NCBI GenBank assembly: GCA_019916065.1
Contig: CM034237.1
Location: 39,662,485-39,726,484 of the forward strand
Source of the DNA: Vitellaria paradoxa
Taxonomy: Eukaryota; Streptophyta; Magnoliopsida; Ericales; Sapotaceae
DNA: 64,000 nucleotides
Reading direction: 5' to 3'
Part shown: positions 10,994 to 22,155 of the stretch, one piece after another
Layout: each line of letters starts with the position of its first letter
Numbering within the stretch: position 1 is the first letter of the stretch
Notes under the pieces: model-generated
The model's database searches: none
What the model was told of the DNA's origin: nothing
What the model saw: the letters and a program-made list of their open reading frames with translations, nothing else
Program-made: the position numbers and the translations under genes

Positions 10994-12234
10994 ATGTGGA
11001 ATTATTTTTCCTATGCCATTCCTAGATTTGGCCGGAAGAGAAACTTTTTTGAAACAGGTCAATCTTGTTTAGATGTCTCAGATGGCGAGACCCCTTCAAA
11101 TGCCAACACACAAGGAGGATTGGAATGCCCAATATGCTGTGAATCCTTTAATATTGTTGAGAATGTGCCCTGTGTTGTTGTGTGGATATGAACGAAGAAA
11201 GTAATAAGAAAGTAAGAAATCAACACAAAAGATTTAACGTGGTTCGGTCAGATTGCCTACGTCTATGACGGTTAGAATATTTTTTTTTATTAATTTCAAA
11301 ATTCTTGTAGAGTTGTATAATACAAAACACATATATATACTAAAAAATTTTGACCTTGTCAATAATACCAAATTACATTTATTGTACTACGCAATAACGC
11401 GTCTACCCTTGCGGAGAAGAGTTTCTTACGCTCCACTCCGCTCCGTTATGTGACTAGGTCTAACGGCCCGCTCACTACACTCTGCTACATTCTATTTCAA
11501 AAACTATTTGTTCCTTCCTAATTCTTTAGTCTAAATATGAAAACCACGTGTCTCTCTCATGGTGCGGCCACACCTTGTGCAAGAATTGTGTCTTAGGGCT
11601 TAGTTTGGCTGCCTTGAAATTCTTCAATCAACAAATCCTGGTTCCGTTCTTCATTTCCTGCCCATGGTGCCACTTATCAGCACCGCGGCTGGTTTACAAT
11701 GGAAATCTTAAATTTCCATAGAAGAATTTCTTCCTCCTCTGTATGATAGAGAGAGTTTGAATGGTGACAGAGTGAAGTCTCCTTTGTGCACCAGTGGGAA
11801 CCATCAATCAATTTGGTCACCAATTAGCCCCTCAACTTTTGCAATCCAAGCCAGCAGCAACAGCCTCGGAAGGGCTTCACATACTCATTGTCTAGAATGT
11901 TCCAGTTCTAACAGCAATACTGGTAGCAACACAAATAGCAGCCTTAATTTGGCGAGGCCTTACCTTTCCCTTAACAAATGCCTGGACTTCATTCACTTTA
12001 CGACCAAGTTCCCACTGGTCATCGTCCTTCTGCTTATTATTTTTGCACTTCCTATAAGTGCTTTCATCTTGGATGTGCACTGCTTTTTTTTTTTTGGGCA
12101 ATTTTGGCTAATGGATGCTTGATAACAAGACCAAATTTAGGCAGTTTCGAGGATTCCTCTGTCGTTTTTAACCCAAATGATTCCACCTCTGCTGCTGTTG
12201 CTCTGGCCTCAGATGATCCTAATTATATATGAGG
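10994..12234 (+). pseudogene. Broken RING-type E3 ubiquitin ligase (membrane-anchored)
   Basis: An ATG at 10994 starts MWNYFSYA..., and the frame runs into a RING half-domain (LECPICCESFNIVENVP, about 11119-11170). The other half, WCGHTLCKNC...ISCPWCHL, resumes at about 11560. Together these give the C-x2-C, CGH-x2-C-x2-C and CPWC metal ligands of a plant RING-HC family with a C-terminal membrane segment. The C-terminal part is present in another frame (from 11757), with a Ser/Asn-rich linker and a hydrophobic stretch ending near 12100. Defects: a 374-bp insertion (11186-11559) inside the RING; an in-frame TAG after the NGNLKFP motif (about 11712); and an apparent 2-base gain in the AGAGAG run near 11752 that shifts the frame. 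The upstream splice-site-like TGCAG at about 10800 argues for a duplicated copy, not a processed one. Intact relatives are ubiquitin-protein ligases; this copy cannot make that protein. Confidence 0.75.
11186..11559. mobile_element. Insertion (~374 bp, LTR-like) inside the RING pseudogene
   Basis: The conserved RING text breaks off after ...VVVW at about 11185 and resumes with TGGTGCGGCCACACC at 11560. The inserted sequence has a GATTTAACGTGGTTCGGTC motif, common in plant copia LTRs and TRIMs, and ends ...GTCTCTCTCA. A TGG triplet is present at both junctions but no clear 5-bp duplication, so the class (solo LTR or TRIM) is tentative. Confidence 0.5.
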
Positions 12235-13182
12235 TTCTCATATATTCTATGGTTAGAATTTTTTTTTTTTTTTTTAGGGAAACGATGACGGTGGGATTAT
12301 GCTATCATAGAATTGGGAGTAATGAAAAGTTTTAGATCACATTTTCCTTTAATTGGTGAACTTATTTTTCCCCTACTTGTTGGTATACATTCAATTATCT
12401 ACTTTATCTTTGTAATATCTTTGTTTTATTTCTATGATTTCTCTCCATTTCTTGCATTCCCTTTCTCCCCATTTTGATGCTTCTAGAGATATCTAATTTA
12501 TACAATGGTATCGGGATTCAATTCATACTATTACTTGGTTTTGTATTCACCCTGGCTACACTATTTTATGTTAAACCTTGTCGACCATTTGGGGTAATTA
12601 AAGTTTCCGCCTTCAAAGGAAAGCAGTTGATCCTCGCCTAATGCTGTTTCGACATAAGTTCAGACTGCTTAAGAAAACTTCTCTGAAGGAATAGTTTGAT
12701 GGGTGGTGCAATAGCCTTCTTAATTGGTTTTGATTATATTCTGGATTTTATTGTTGGTGATTGGAAGACAAACGGGAATCGGGCTGAAATTGGTTTTGTA
12801 AAGGTGGATTGAGGATTGAATCTAGCTGTTTACATGCTTCATTCTTGTTTCAAATGTGGATTGAGTTCCTTCAAAATTTTTCCCCCCCAAAAGAGAAGCT
12901 GTTTGCATGGTTCATTCTTATTTCAAATGTGGATTGGGTTCCTTCAATCTTTTTTTTTTTTAAAGAGGAAAAAAAAAAAAAAAGGGAACAGTAGGGTGTT
13001 ACTCATTGTTTGCCACCCTTGTTTGCAACCACCGGCTACTGCTTGCACTACTCATTATATTATTGTTTAATATTTTGCAGAAGCTTGTGGAAGTGCTTCA
13101 TAGTGTAATTTTGTTGAAGGTGGTGGATTATATGATTACGATGCACATAGGTGTGCCTATTTTGGATGATTGGGAAAAAGAT

Positions 13183-13471
13183 AGGGCCGGTTCAACCACT
13201 AAGCAATTGAGGCAATTGCCTAAGCCCCGTCCAATATGAAGGGTCCAAATTTAAAAATATTATATATATATATAATTATTTTAAATTTATCTACTCCTTA
13301 ATTTTAATGTTTATCTTAATTTCAAATAATTTTAAAAGTTATTTTAATTTACATAAACAATACCTCCATAGTAGAAGGCTGGGTTTGGGCCTTAAGATAC
13401 ATGTGTGAAAATTTTTTAGGCCTAATTTTTTGTTTTCGTCTTAAGCTCCCAAATAATTTGATACAGCCAAG
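13183..13471. repeat. Possible hAT-like non-autonomous element
   Basis: The segment starts TAGGGCCGGTTCAACCACTA and includes AATTGAGGCAATTGCCTAAG, a motif seen in plant hAT-type repeats. It ends TTTGATACAGCCA, whose reverse complement TGGCTGTATCAAA resembles the start. An 8-bp target duplication was not convincing. The interior is AT-rich and non-coding. Confidence 0.35.
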
Positions 13472-13799
13472 GAGAGAGAGAGAACTTGTCAAGGCATAGA
13501 GATGTGTTTATATAGATTGAAGAGTTTTGATTTTGTCTACATTTTATGAGTGGTTGATGAGGGATATAGAACTAGATTTGAATTATTTTTTAACTTTTCT
13601 TGGGAGTATGAATGATTAGTTAACAAGGAGTTTGTTTTTGATGGTTTGGAATTTCCTTAATGCCTTTTTACATGTAAAAACTTCATCCCAAAAAAAAAAA
13701 AAAAAAAAGGAAGAAAAAAAGAAAAAAGGAAATTGATTATATGGACTAAAAATTATGAAGAACTATGTAATTTTAAATAATTTCATAAAAAATATAACG

Positions 13800-13880
13800 C
13801 TTGACAGAAATAGATTGAGGAAAGTGATTCATATAGCTGTTCCCAATTAGTTTGGGATTAAAGCTTTATTGAGTTGAGAT
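13800..13880 (+). repeat. 3' end of an RTE-type LINE (remnant)
   Basis: The sequence CCCAATTAGTTTGGGATTAA followed by AGCTTTATTGAGTTGAGA matches the characteristic 3' end of plant RTE non-LTR retrotransposons, where a CCAATTAG..TTGGGA hairpin precedes a TTG-rich tail. No ORF remains. The related element in the phosphorylase intron (53656-54141, minus) carries the coding end of this LINE type. Confidence 0.5.
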
Positions 13881-14330
13881 TTCTTCCATTGTGTTGCATA
13901 TTGTCGATTGTTATACTCTCTTTACTCTCGTGGCTAATTAGAGTTCCCATCCTGCCTTTCATTGCATTAGCTTAAAAAAAATAAAAGGAAAAAAACTATT
14001 GTGTGCTTTTATTTAGAAGTTGTGGGCATTATTGATGCTCTTGAGAGAAAATAAATCAATATAAATAATAATTATGCCTTCTTCCTGATAGCTTAAGTTC
14101 TTAAGTGAGCTGTTTTTTTAATGTCTTAATGAGAGTCGAAAGCTCAATTACGAGGTCCTCTTAACATAGAGCAGCAAATGGGGTGGAGAAGTTCTTATCC
14201 TGCTGTAAAAGTACTTGAGTTGGTTACATAATTGTTTGAGGAATATATAGACACACATACATACAATTTTTTTTTTTATTTTTTTTATTTTTATACATGT
14301 TTGAATGGATAGACCTTGTTATTGGTGAAG

Positions 14331-15931
14331 TTAGAAGCAAAAACATGTTGCTGGCATCTTCCCCGTTGATCTGAATTTATTTGCCTTCTCTTTCACCTTG
14401 AACTCCTCGTTTCTTCGGCTTTCATCCGCTTGAGCTCTTGCTCCTCCTGCGATTTCATCAATTCTCGCCATCTCACTACGGTAACGTTGCAAGGCTTTTG
14501 CTCTTCTTTTGTCCACTTCACTCTGCAGTTCAAATGGGTAGATTGTCAATTACAAATTGCCATCATCACTCGTGTTTCTCGAGTCGGAGGCGAGAAATGA
14601 AAGAAACCTCTGTTTGCTCCTTCCGGCGCTTAGCTTTTGCCTTCTTCTTATTCTCCCAGTCAAGAATTGTGGCTTTCAACTTGTCATACCTGAAACTTCT
14701 TTTGTTAGTGGTAATACAGGACAATTTTCATTTCTTTGAATTTGAAATTGAAATTAGTTTTTGAAATTAAAAAGGTTCACTTGTTGGTGGTGGATCTTAA
14801 TTTTAGTCTCTGAATACTTTTGGCTCATAATTACCGTTCTTTGATCTTGGCCATCTCAGCTTTCTCCCAACCATCCGCCTCAGTTTCTTCTATTTCAGTT
14901 TTTCTGAAACTCGGCCTTCTGATGTCTGGCAGCGGCAATGCTCGTTGTGTGGTAGATGGAAGCTCAGGCGTTGGTAATGAACTTTCTGGTTTTTTACTGC
15001 CAGTTCTGCTCGATTGCCTATCCGCAAAAGTTGGAGTCTTTTTGATGGATGAAGCAGGACTGACGGTCTTTTCAGGTGTCTTTCCACTTGTCCATTTGTC
15101 TGGAACCTCAAAATTTGCCATTGAAGGATCACCCGATATGGACGGATTTATCAATAACCATGGACGGAATGTGATTAGAACACCATATGTGTCAATGCTA
15201 TAGAATTTTCTTTTAACTCAACAGCCTTACCTGAGAATCGTCTGGATATTTTACCAGCTTCTGATACTCTGCTCGTTGTATCTTCTGTTCTACTCTTGAT
15301 CTTGGTCACAGAGACATCTGGTTGTTCCAGCGTCTTTTTCTGCTCTGCGGTGCTTAGTTCTTCAAGTGAGTTAATGGCATATGCAGTTGCTGCAACTCCA
15401 GCTGCGTACTCAATTCCACTTCTGGAACCATAGTCCTCACTCATTTGCCTGGAAAACTGTCTCTGGAACCAATTTTGAGTCTTTTTCTTCTCTGCAAAAT
15501 GCACCATCCAGGTTTGTTTTCAATTGTTCATCTATTTTTTTGTTATCATGCATTGTCTACTAAAGCATAGACTGAAGTAACATAGTTTGGTTAAAGAGGC
15601 ATCTTTTATTGCTTAGAAGTTTACTATTTTCTCTTCTATAAACTTGTTTATGAAATTTAAGCATAAAAGGCTGATGACATGTACAATTTGGTTTAAATTT
15701 GCAGGAAGAAAGCAGATTATAGGCAACCCCTTATCCCCAGTACTGAGTAGGGTACCAAAAATGTAAAAAAGTTTATGGTGTACCTCCTTTGAAGGATTCG
15801 GTTCTTTGCGGTGATATTCGTCGATCTCTGCCTGCCTCTTCTCTGTTTTCCCGTCCCGCACCAGAAAATCTCACCCTAACAGAGGTGGTCAGAGGTAAGT
15901 ACAAAACAGATTGAATGAATAGGCAGTACAT
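14331..15931 (-). CDS. Remorin family protein
   Basis: Plant-specific remorins coat the cytosolic face of the plasma membrane and scaffold signalling nanodomains. Exons (minus): up to 15784, 15491-15231, 15099-14835, 14689-14608 and 14522-14331, all with GT-AG borders. From the provisional ATG at 15931 they add to 948 nt (315 aa). The C-terminal Remorin_C domain is complete: WEKAEMAKIKER, then KATILDWENKKKAKAKRR, then SEVDKRRAKALQRYRSEMAR, a long amphipathic coiled coil, ending GKMPATCFCF. The Cys-containing tail fits the remorin C-terminal anchor that is palmitoylated in relatives. Upstream lie a Ser/Thr/Pro-rich disordered region and the motif WFQRQFSRQMSEDYG with AAGVAATAYAINSLEE, seen in long remorins. 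The body is well supported; the start is not. The 15931 ATG begins an unconvincing stretch, a splice acceptor may lie at 15871, and an upstream exon is possible at 17014-16909. Confidence 0.8.
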
Positions 15932-16908
15932 ATAATAATATGATGGTATGAAAATTGCATATTTTCAGGAAGTTACAGCTGCAGCATTTACATCAAATAA
16001 TCAGCTTTGTTTGTAAATTGTTTTTTTTTTTTTTTAATTTTATTATTATTATTATTTTTTTACTTGGATTTGGTGGATGTCCATACTGTTGTATCTCTAT
16101 GGAAGAACATATAATAAATTTATCCAACTTGATGTTTAGTTACCATTGGCTCTTGGGAGGAAATTTAGTGAGACGTTGTAACCCGGTCGGTTTAGGTGGT
16201 TGGGATTAGCAGGCGGGGACAATTTGACCCCGTAGATCCTCTGAACTGATGTTAAGGTGTCCACAATGGTTAGATAAACCGCAAATGGGACCAACCCGAA
16301 TCAACCCAGCCTTCGTAGGTTGAGCTGGTTTGATTCTAGTCGAGTTCTGTTCAGGGTCCAAAAATCCAGAAACTTACTAAATTGATTCTGTTCTTGTGTC
16401 GATGACTATGAAATTTGGACCATCACTTATATTTATATATGTACTAAAGTCTGTAACATGCAATGCGGGAATTTCATGTACTAGGTTGCCCTTTTAAATT
16501 CTACGAAAGGGTCATAGATTATGTAATCAATAAATATGTTTTAATGCCACTGGTCATGACACTTTCTAAACAAAGTTACTGTATGTAACACTATAACAGG
16601 TTATTGTTACTTCAAAACAAGACTCAAAAGACTAAACATGAGCTATAAACTGAATTTTCTAGGATTTGGTTGGTCCAATTCGGGGTCTAAGACTTAGAAA
16701 CCTTCCAAAGTTGGTTGATAGTGGTTATTATTGGTTTTACTCTAATCCCACCCCACGCCCAATCCATGCACCGATGCACGTAGTAGAAATTTGCAAACTC
16801 TGCATTTTCAGATTGATGTTTGTGTATATATGCTATTATATATGTTTTCCGTGATATGTACTCTGCGTTGCTATATCTATCAGATTGTTTTTAAGGGATC
16901 AGATATAC

Positions 16909-17014
16909 CTGGTTTGCCTGATCAAGCTCTCCATTCTCCGGGACAGAGCCTGTTCGGAAACTGCTGCTTTTCAGAGGAATGAAGTTGGTGTTTTTATGTG
17001 AGGAAGAATCCCAG
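16909..17014 (-). other. Candidate upstream exon of the remorin gene
   Basis: On the minus strand a strong pyrimidine tract and CCAG precede an open stretch that reads LKSSSFRTGSVPENGELDQA and ends CAG|GTATAT, a good donor. Serine-rich text of this kind suits a remorin N-terminus. Its phase does not join directly to the first certain exon (ending 15784), so another small exon would be needed, or the resemblance is chance. Confidence 0.35.
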
Positions 17015-18814
17015 CTGGAAGAAAGAAGGGTTTGTTACTTCGTTTGGAGGTTGGTGATGGAGGGGGACGAGTAGGGCAGGGGAGGCAAGCAAGGTCTTGA
17101 GTTATGCTTCTCATGCAAGGAGGCCCTTGTTTGATTCTCCAGAAAGGCGAAGAAAAGGTATTCTTTTCCTTCTCTTGGAGGCTCAATTTTCTTTCTCCAG
17201 GCTTTGTATCATTGTATGACCTTTTTGTAGTCCTTTTACAAAGGTTAGGAAGGTAAAAGTGCATGGAAAGTGGAGTAAGAATCTCATTCTCAAGTGAGTT
17301 TTCCTTTTTCTTTTTACATGTTTTGGGTTATTATGTAGTGGAAGGGAAAAGGTTTTTAGTTTATTGGAAAAATAAAATAAAATAAGCTGAAATTCTTTTC
17401 TTTCGTTTGGTTAATTGTATGGGGGGAAACGTGGGGAATGAGAAGAAAAGAGCCTACGAGTTGTGAGCAAAATTATGCTGTGCGCGGAATCTAAGTTGTG
17501 GAGATAGAAGCTGCGAAGTGGAGATAAAAGCTGCGAAGGGACCTGACTTTTGGAATTTGGAAACCTAAATTAGTTTTGATATTAGAATATAGAGGTAGTT
17601 ATATTTTAGATTTTGTGTTTGGCTTAAAACTATTAGACCTTAGGGTACATGTGATGTATGTGATTTTTTTTTAGTCTTAATAATAAAAAAAAAATCTTAG
17701 TTTTGCAAATTATGAATATCTACTCAATTTTTCTATTAATTTTTTATTTTTATATGTGTCTAGATACTGGTGCACACATGATGCATGTAAATTTTTATTT
17801 TAAAACTATGTGCATATCATTAATTTGTTAATTTTAGATAAATTAACAAAAGTGATTCAAGTAGTAAATAATAAGTAGTTAAAATTATTTAAATAAATAA
17901 CACATAATTAAAGAATATTTAAAGAAAATTAAAAATTTACAGAATAGTAGATAGTTAAGGAAGATAAAAAAATAAAAAAATAAATAAATAAGTGAAATTA
18001 CTTAGTTACGTAAAATTAATTATAAAGAACTAACTTTTTAATTCTACTGAAGTGTAGGTAATTATAAAAAAATTAAAAGATATTATGAAAAACAAAAGGT
18101 TTACTAAAAATAAGGACTTAAAAAAAAAAGTTTCACTAAAACTATGAGCCGTATAATAGTATAGATACATATAGATAGAAGAAGTGATCTCGAATTTCCC
18201 TTTTTTTCTTTTTTTGTTTTACTGTTGCAATAATTTAAAAAAAAAATAACCGTGGTACTTAAGTTGAATGTATATATATTTGTTGTGCAGATATATATAC
18301 ATATAGAATTTCAGATAGTTGTTGGGCAGATTATATATATATATATATATGTATATGTTGTATATTTATCTCATTCGCTGTGTATATTTGTCTGATTGGA
18401 TCCTCAGCCACCTTAAAAAGATTGTATCTTTTAATTTTGATTGCATGGCAATGGCATCAAGTGATTATAACTTTGAGGTATAGAATTTTAATTGTTATAT
18501 ATATTTAACTGATTTGATTCGCCTTGAAAAGATTTTATTCTTTTAATTGTATGCTCATCTGATTCTCAATTCGAATTCTCCTGAAAAATTTGGGAGTTAA
18601 CTGTATTTTCTTCCATTAACAGTATTTTCTAGTTTTTTCTAATTAATTTTGCTCGACAAAATTTATTTTTATTATTATAACAATATAACAAAAAAAAGAG
18701 AAATTATAAATTAATTATGGAAACTTACACAATTAAAAAAATATATTTAAAGATTATTAATTTTAAATTAATTCTATAATTGAATGCATTTGAAGTGATA
18801 AAGAGTGAGGTAAA

Positions 18815-19038
18815 GGATGTATTTGGTTTGCTAAAAATCACTGAAAACCTCTAAAATTTATTCATTTTTATTTCACTGCACAAATTACGAACTGATAAAT
18901 TATCTTATTTTATATCACTTTATCTTGTCCAAATGTACACAAAATGAGATAAAGTGAGATAAATTGTAGGTTCGTAATTCATACAGTGAGATAAAAAGTG
19001 AATAATTTTTAGAATTATTTAATATTTTTCAGAGTTGG
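18815..19038. repeat. Palindromic MITE, family B copy 1
   Basis: Two inverted arms, TTACGAACTGATAAATTATC... and ...AAATTGTAGGTTCGTAA, face each other around CTTTATCTTGTCC, each arm containing TTATCTYAYTTTATCTYA-type sequence. The same arms occur at 26355-26621 and, as one arm only, at 41820-41973. The left end resembles GATGTATTTGGTTTGC. No ORF is present. Confidence 0.6.
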
Positions 19039-19826
19039 AGCCCATATTTGTCTCAATTATTGTCCAAAGAGATATACTAAAATTTAACAAATATTTTTAT
19101 GTTCCAAGCGGTTAAAAAACACTTTAAAAAAGAAAATTTACGTCTTTAGTAGTATTGGGCCGGCTATGAACATTTTATTTTATTTTATTTATTTATTTTA
19201 TGCCTTACGCGACAAATAGTTTGATACCCTGGTGTTGAATTCCTCACTTAGCATCTTCAGGCTTAGCCATGCCCTGCCCTGCAATGTCTTGCATTGATCT
19301 TCCCGGCATGGTCTCCAAACCTATTTTGCATTAACTTACTTTCTTTTTTAATGTATTTTTATAATCCTACCCGTAAGAAAAAGAAAAAAAAAAAAAACCA
19401 AAATAAGTGTCTAGTCTTTTTTATTTTATATATTTTATAATTATTTTTTAGTAAATTTTAGACATGTTATCCTCGTTATTTTAAACATGTAAAAAAATAA
19501 GAAGAGGTGAAGAGCCCAAAAAGCTAGTTTTCTTTCTTTCTTTTTTTTTTTTGTTTGTTTGTCTTCTTGTAAAAGAAATTATTTTTTTTTGTATTTTACA
19601 AATAATGTAAATAACATATCTAAAAGTTACTAAATGCAAAAAGAAAATCAAATTTTAATAAAAAAAATTTTATAACATGAAAAAGAATAGTGAAATAGAA
19701 TGTGAATTTTTTCGTACTTAAATGTAAATTAAAAGGACAAAACATGCGCTAATGAGATAAAAAGAAAAGAATTTCAGAATTAATATGGCCACTATCAACT
19801 ATTTTACAACACGTATTTATTTCATT

Positions 19827-19958
19827 GGGGGTGTTTGAATGGAAAAAATATAATAAAAGCATAAAATGTTAATAAAAAAATGATATATGACGAAATTTAA
19901 TTGAAAAAAATATAAAAAATTAGTAAAAATTAGTAGATTTTGAAAAATCAAGCACCCC
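19827..19958. repeat. Small MITE (132 bp), Tourist-like
   Basis: The ends are GGGGTGTTTG and CAAGCACCCC, a near-perfect 10-bp inverted repeat. Each side is flanked by ATT (19824-19826 and 19959-19961). A 3-bp duplication fits PIF/Harbinger-type MITEs, though the trinucleotide is not the usual TTA/TAA. Confidence 0.5.
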
Positions 19959-20695
19959 ATTATATGATTATGCAGATAAATAAATATAAAAAAATGTTTG
20001 AAGGAAGAAAAAAGGAAAAAGGACTTGTCACAACTGAAAACCATGGAAAAAGGTCTTATCAACTGAAAAACCTATCACATGCAACTAACAAACCAACCCT
20101 TTGCAAAGAGTGATGGAATTAGAAACTTATCAGAGTATAAATTTTAATATTTCTCTTCCAATCTTAAAAAAATAACGGGTTTTTTAAATAAAACAAATAT
20201 ATAAGCTCATTTTCAGACTCATTTACAAATTATATTATTCAATAAATTAGACAAATAAATGTGAAAAAAAAAATTTGAAAGAAGAAAAAAGGGCCTATCA
20301 CAACTAACAAACCAACCCTTCACAAAGAGTGATGAAATCAGTAATTTAATTGAGTAAAGATTTTAATATTTCTCTCTCAATCTTAAAAAAGTAATAGAAT
20401 TAATAAATCAAGCAAATATATAAATTTATTTTTAGATTTACTTACAAATTATTTAATAGATTCGACTAAATTATTAATGGTCTAATTCAAGAATAAGTCT
20501 CATATCTTAATAATGATTTAAAGTAAAAGGATTAGAGTATCATATTTAAAAAAATATATATATGTAAATACTAATATTATATATATGTATTTTTTTTCTA
20601 AAACTAGCCCTATGCGTCCCTGTTCACAAATGTAAATAAATGTTTGAAAGAAGAGGAAAGGAAAGAGAAAGAGAAAAAAAAAAAAAAAGAAAATT

Positions 20696-22118
20696 CTAAG
20701 CACTGCAGGCAGGAGCCTTGAATCCTGGGAGAGTTACAAAGACAATGGAGTCGGGGCGGACGGAGATAGGGATATAAGGATCCACAAGCTCCGGATTCAT
20801 GTGTGGAATTTCCTTGGTTGATTCTTTGAGCTTCAATGGGGTACCATTCAACAACACCTCATCACTTTGAATGTTGCCACCCTTCGGAGTCAAGTGATAC
20901 TCCTCTCTCAAATCACCACCGCTGCCGCCTTTATATTTCTTGGGCATCAACTTCATCTCCGGTGAAGTATTCAAGTTCATCTCATTCACAAGCGAAACCT
21001 CAAAGGTCGTAGAGTTGGACATGTTGATTAGAAGCATAGCAATTCCACGCTGAGATCACCCCAAAAAAAAAAAAGAAAAAAAAAAAGAAAAAAAATTCAA
21101 TTGATGAAAGTTGTTATTAATATTAATATATAAAGAGAGAATCAATTTAGGTGCTATTGAAAGTTGTGACTCATATTGGTTACATTCAAGCACTGCTTGA
21201 ATTCAATTACGGACAAACATTAGTTATTTTAAAAACTATAATTATTTTTTAAAGAAATTGTAATTTTTAAATATCAGGCGTTACATTTAATTATTAGTAT
21301 TATATAAAATTTAAATTAATATCTCTCTTTTTATGATTGGTTTCTACTTTAATCTCATAAAATTTTAGTTATTTTAAAAATTATAATCTTAAAAAAATTA
21401 TAATTTTTAAATCACACATTGTGTGCCTAGCTACTAGTATTATATAAACTTAATATTTTCCTTATTATGTAGCCTAGGCACAAATTTTAATTTCACAAAT
21501 TTTTTTTTCTTTTATTTTTTATTATTTACCTCCCTATATAATCTCTAGCTACCTACATAAAAAGTAGAATGAAATTTTTTTTAAAAAAAAAAAAAAAGGA
21601 AGAGGAAGAAGAGGATTTGATAAATGATAATAATAATATATATATGTATGCGTATGTTTTTACACCTAATATCTAATATATTGATGCATGGTTATTGAAG
21701 AACATGAGAAGATTTGACGTGAATTGCATATGTATTAGCTTACTTTGTGCTTTGAACAATGAGAGTAAACGCGCAAGTATGGAGAACCGGCATGATAGGT
21801 ACGAAGAACATTCTTCCCCATCAAGCGATGCCACAGAAGGGCTCTGCAGAAGAAAAAAATTAATTAAAAAAAAACACATATATTAAAAAATTAATTAATA
21901 TGGGTGATTCAAACTTTTGTTAAAAAAAAAAATTTAATGCACAAGAGATATTGATAATGACCCATAATAATCCGGATTAGGGATGAATGTTGTAGTGTTG
22001 AGGAGAGCATAGTTTCCTCCTATAAAGGCTTGTCTGCAGTAAACCTTGTGGTTGAATGTTGCCGCCATTCCTAGTTGATCCAAATACCTGTTTCATTATA
22101 ATCAAATTTTAGTTTCAC

Positions 22119-22155
<37 letters not shown>

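Larger units (their letters stand above)
12235..14330. other. Non-coding stretch with transposon remnants
   Basis: No gene is visible. Repeated snatches of CATTCTTRTTTCAAATGTGG at about 12840 and 12912 mark a small local duplication. Two transposon-like remnants (13183-13471 and 13800-13880) are listed separately. The rest is AT-rich with homopolymer runs. Confidence 0.5.
17265..20695. other. AT-rich intergenic DNA, no gene
   Basis: No coding region is recognised. The stretch holds microsatellite-like (TA)n tracts (about 18330-18350), a palindromic MITE (18815-19038) and a small MITE (19827-19958). Near 20040-20110 and 20290-20345 the motif CAACTAACAAACCAACCCTT recurs with flanking similarity, a diverged direct repeat about 220 bp apart. 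Confidence 0.55.
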
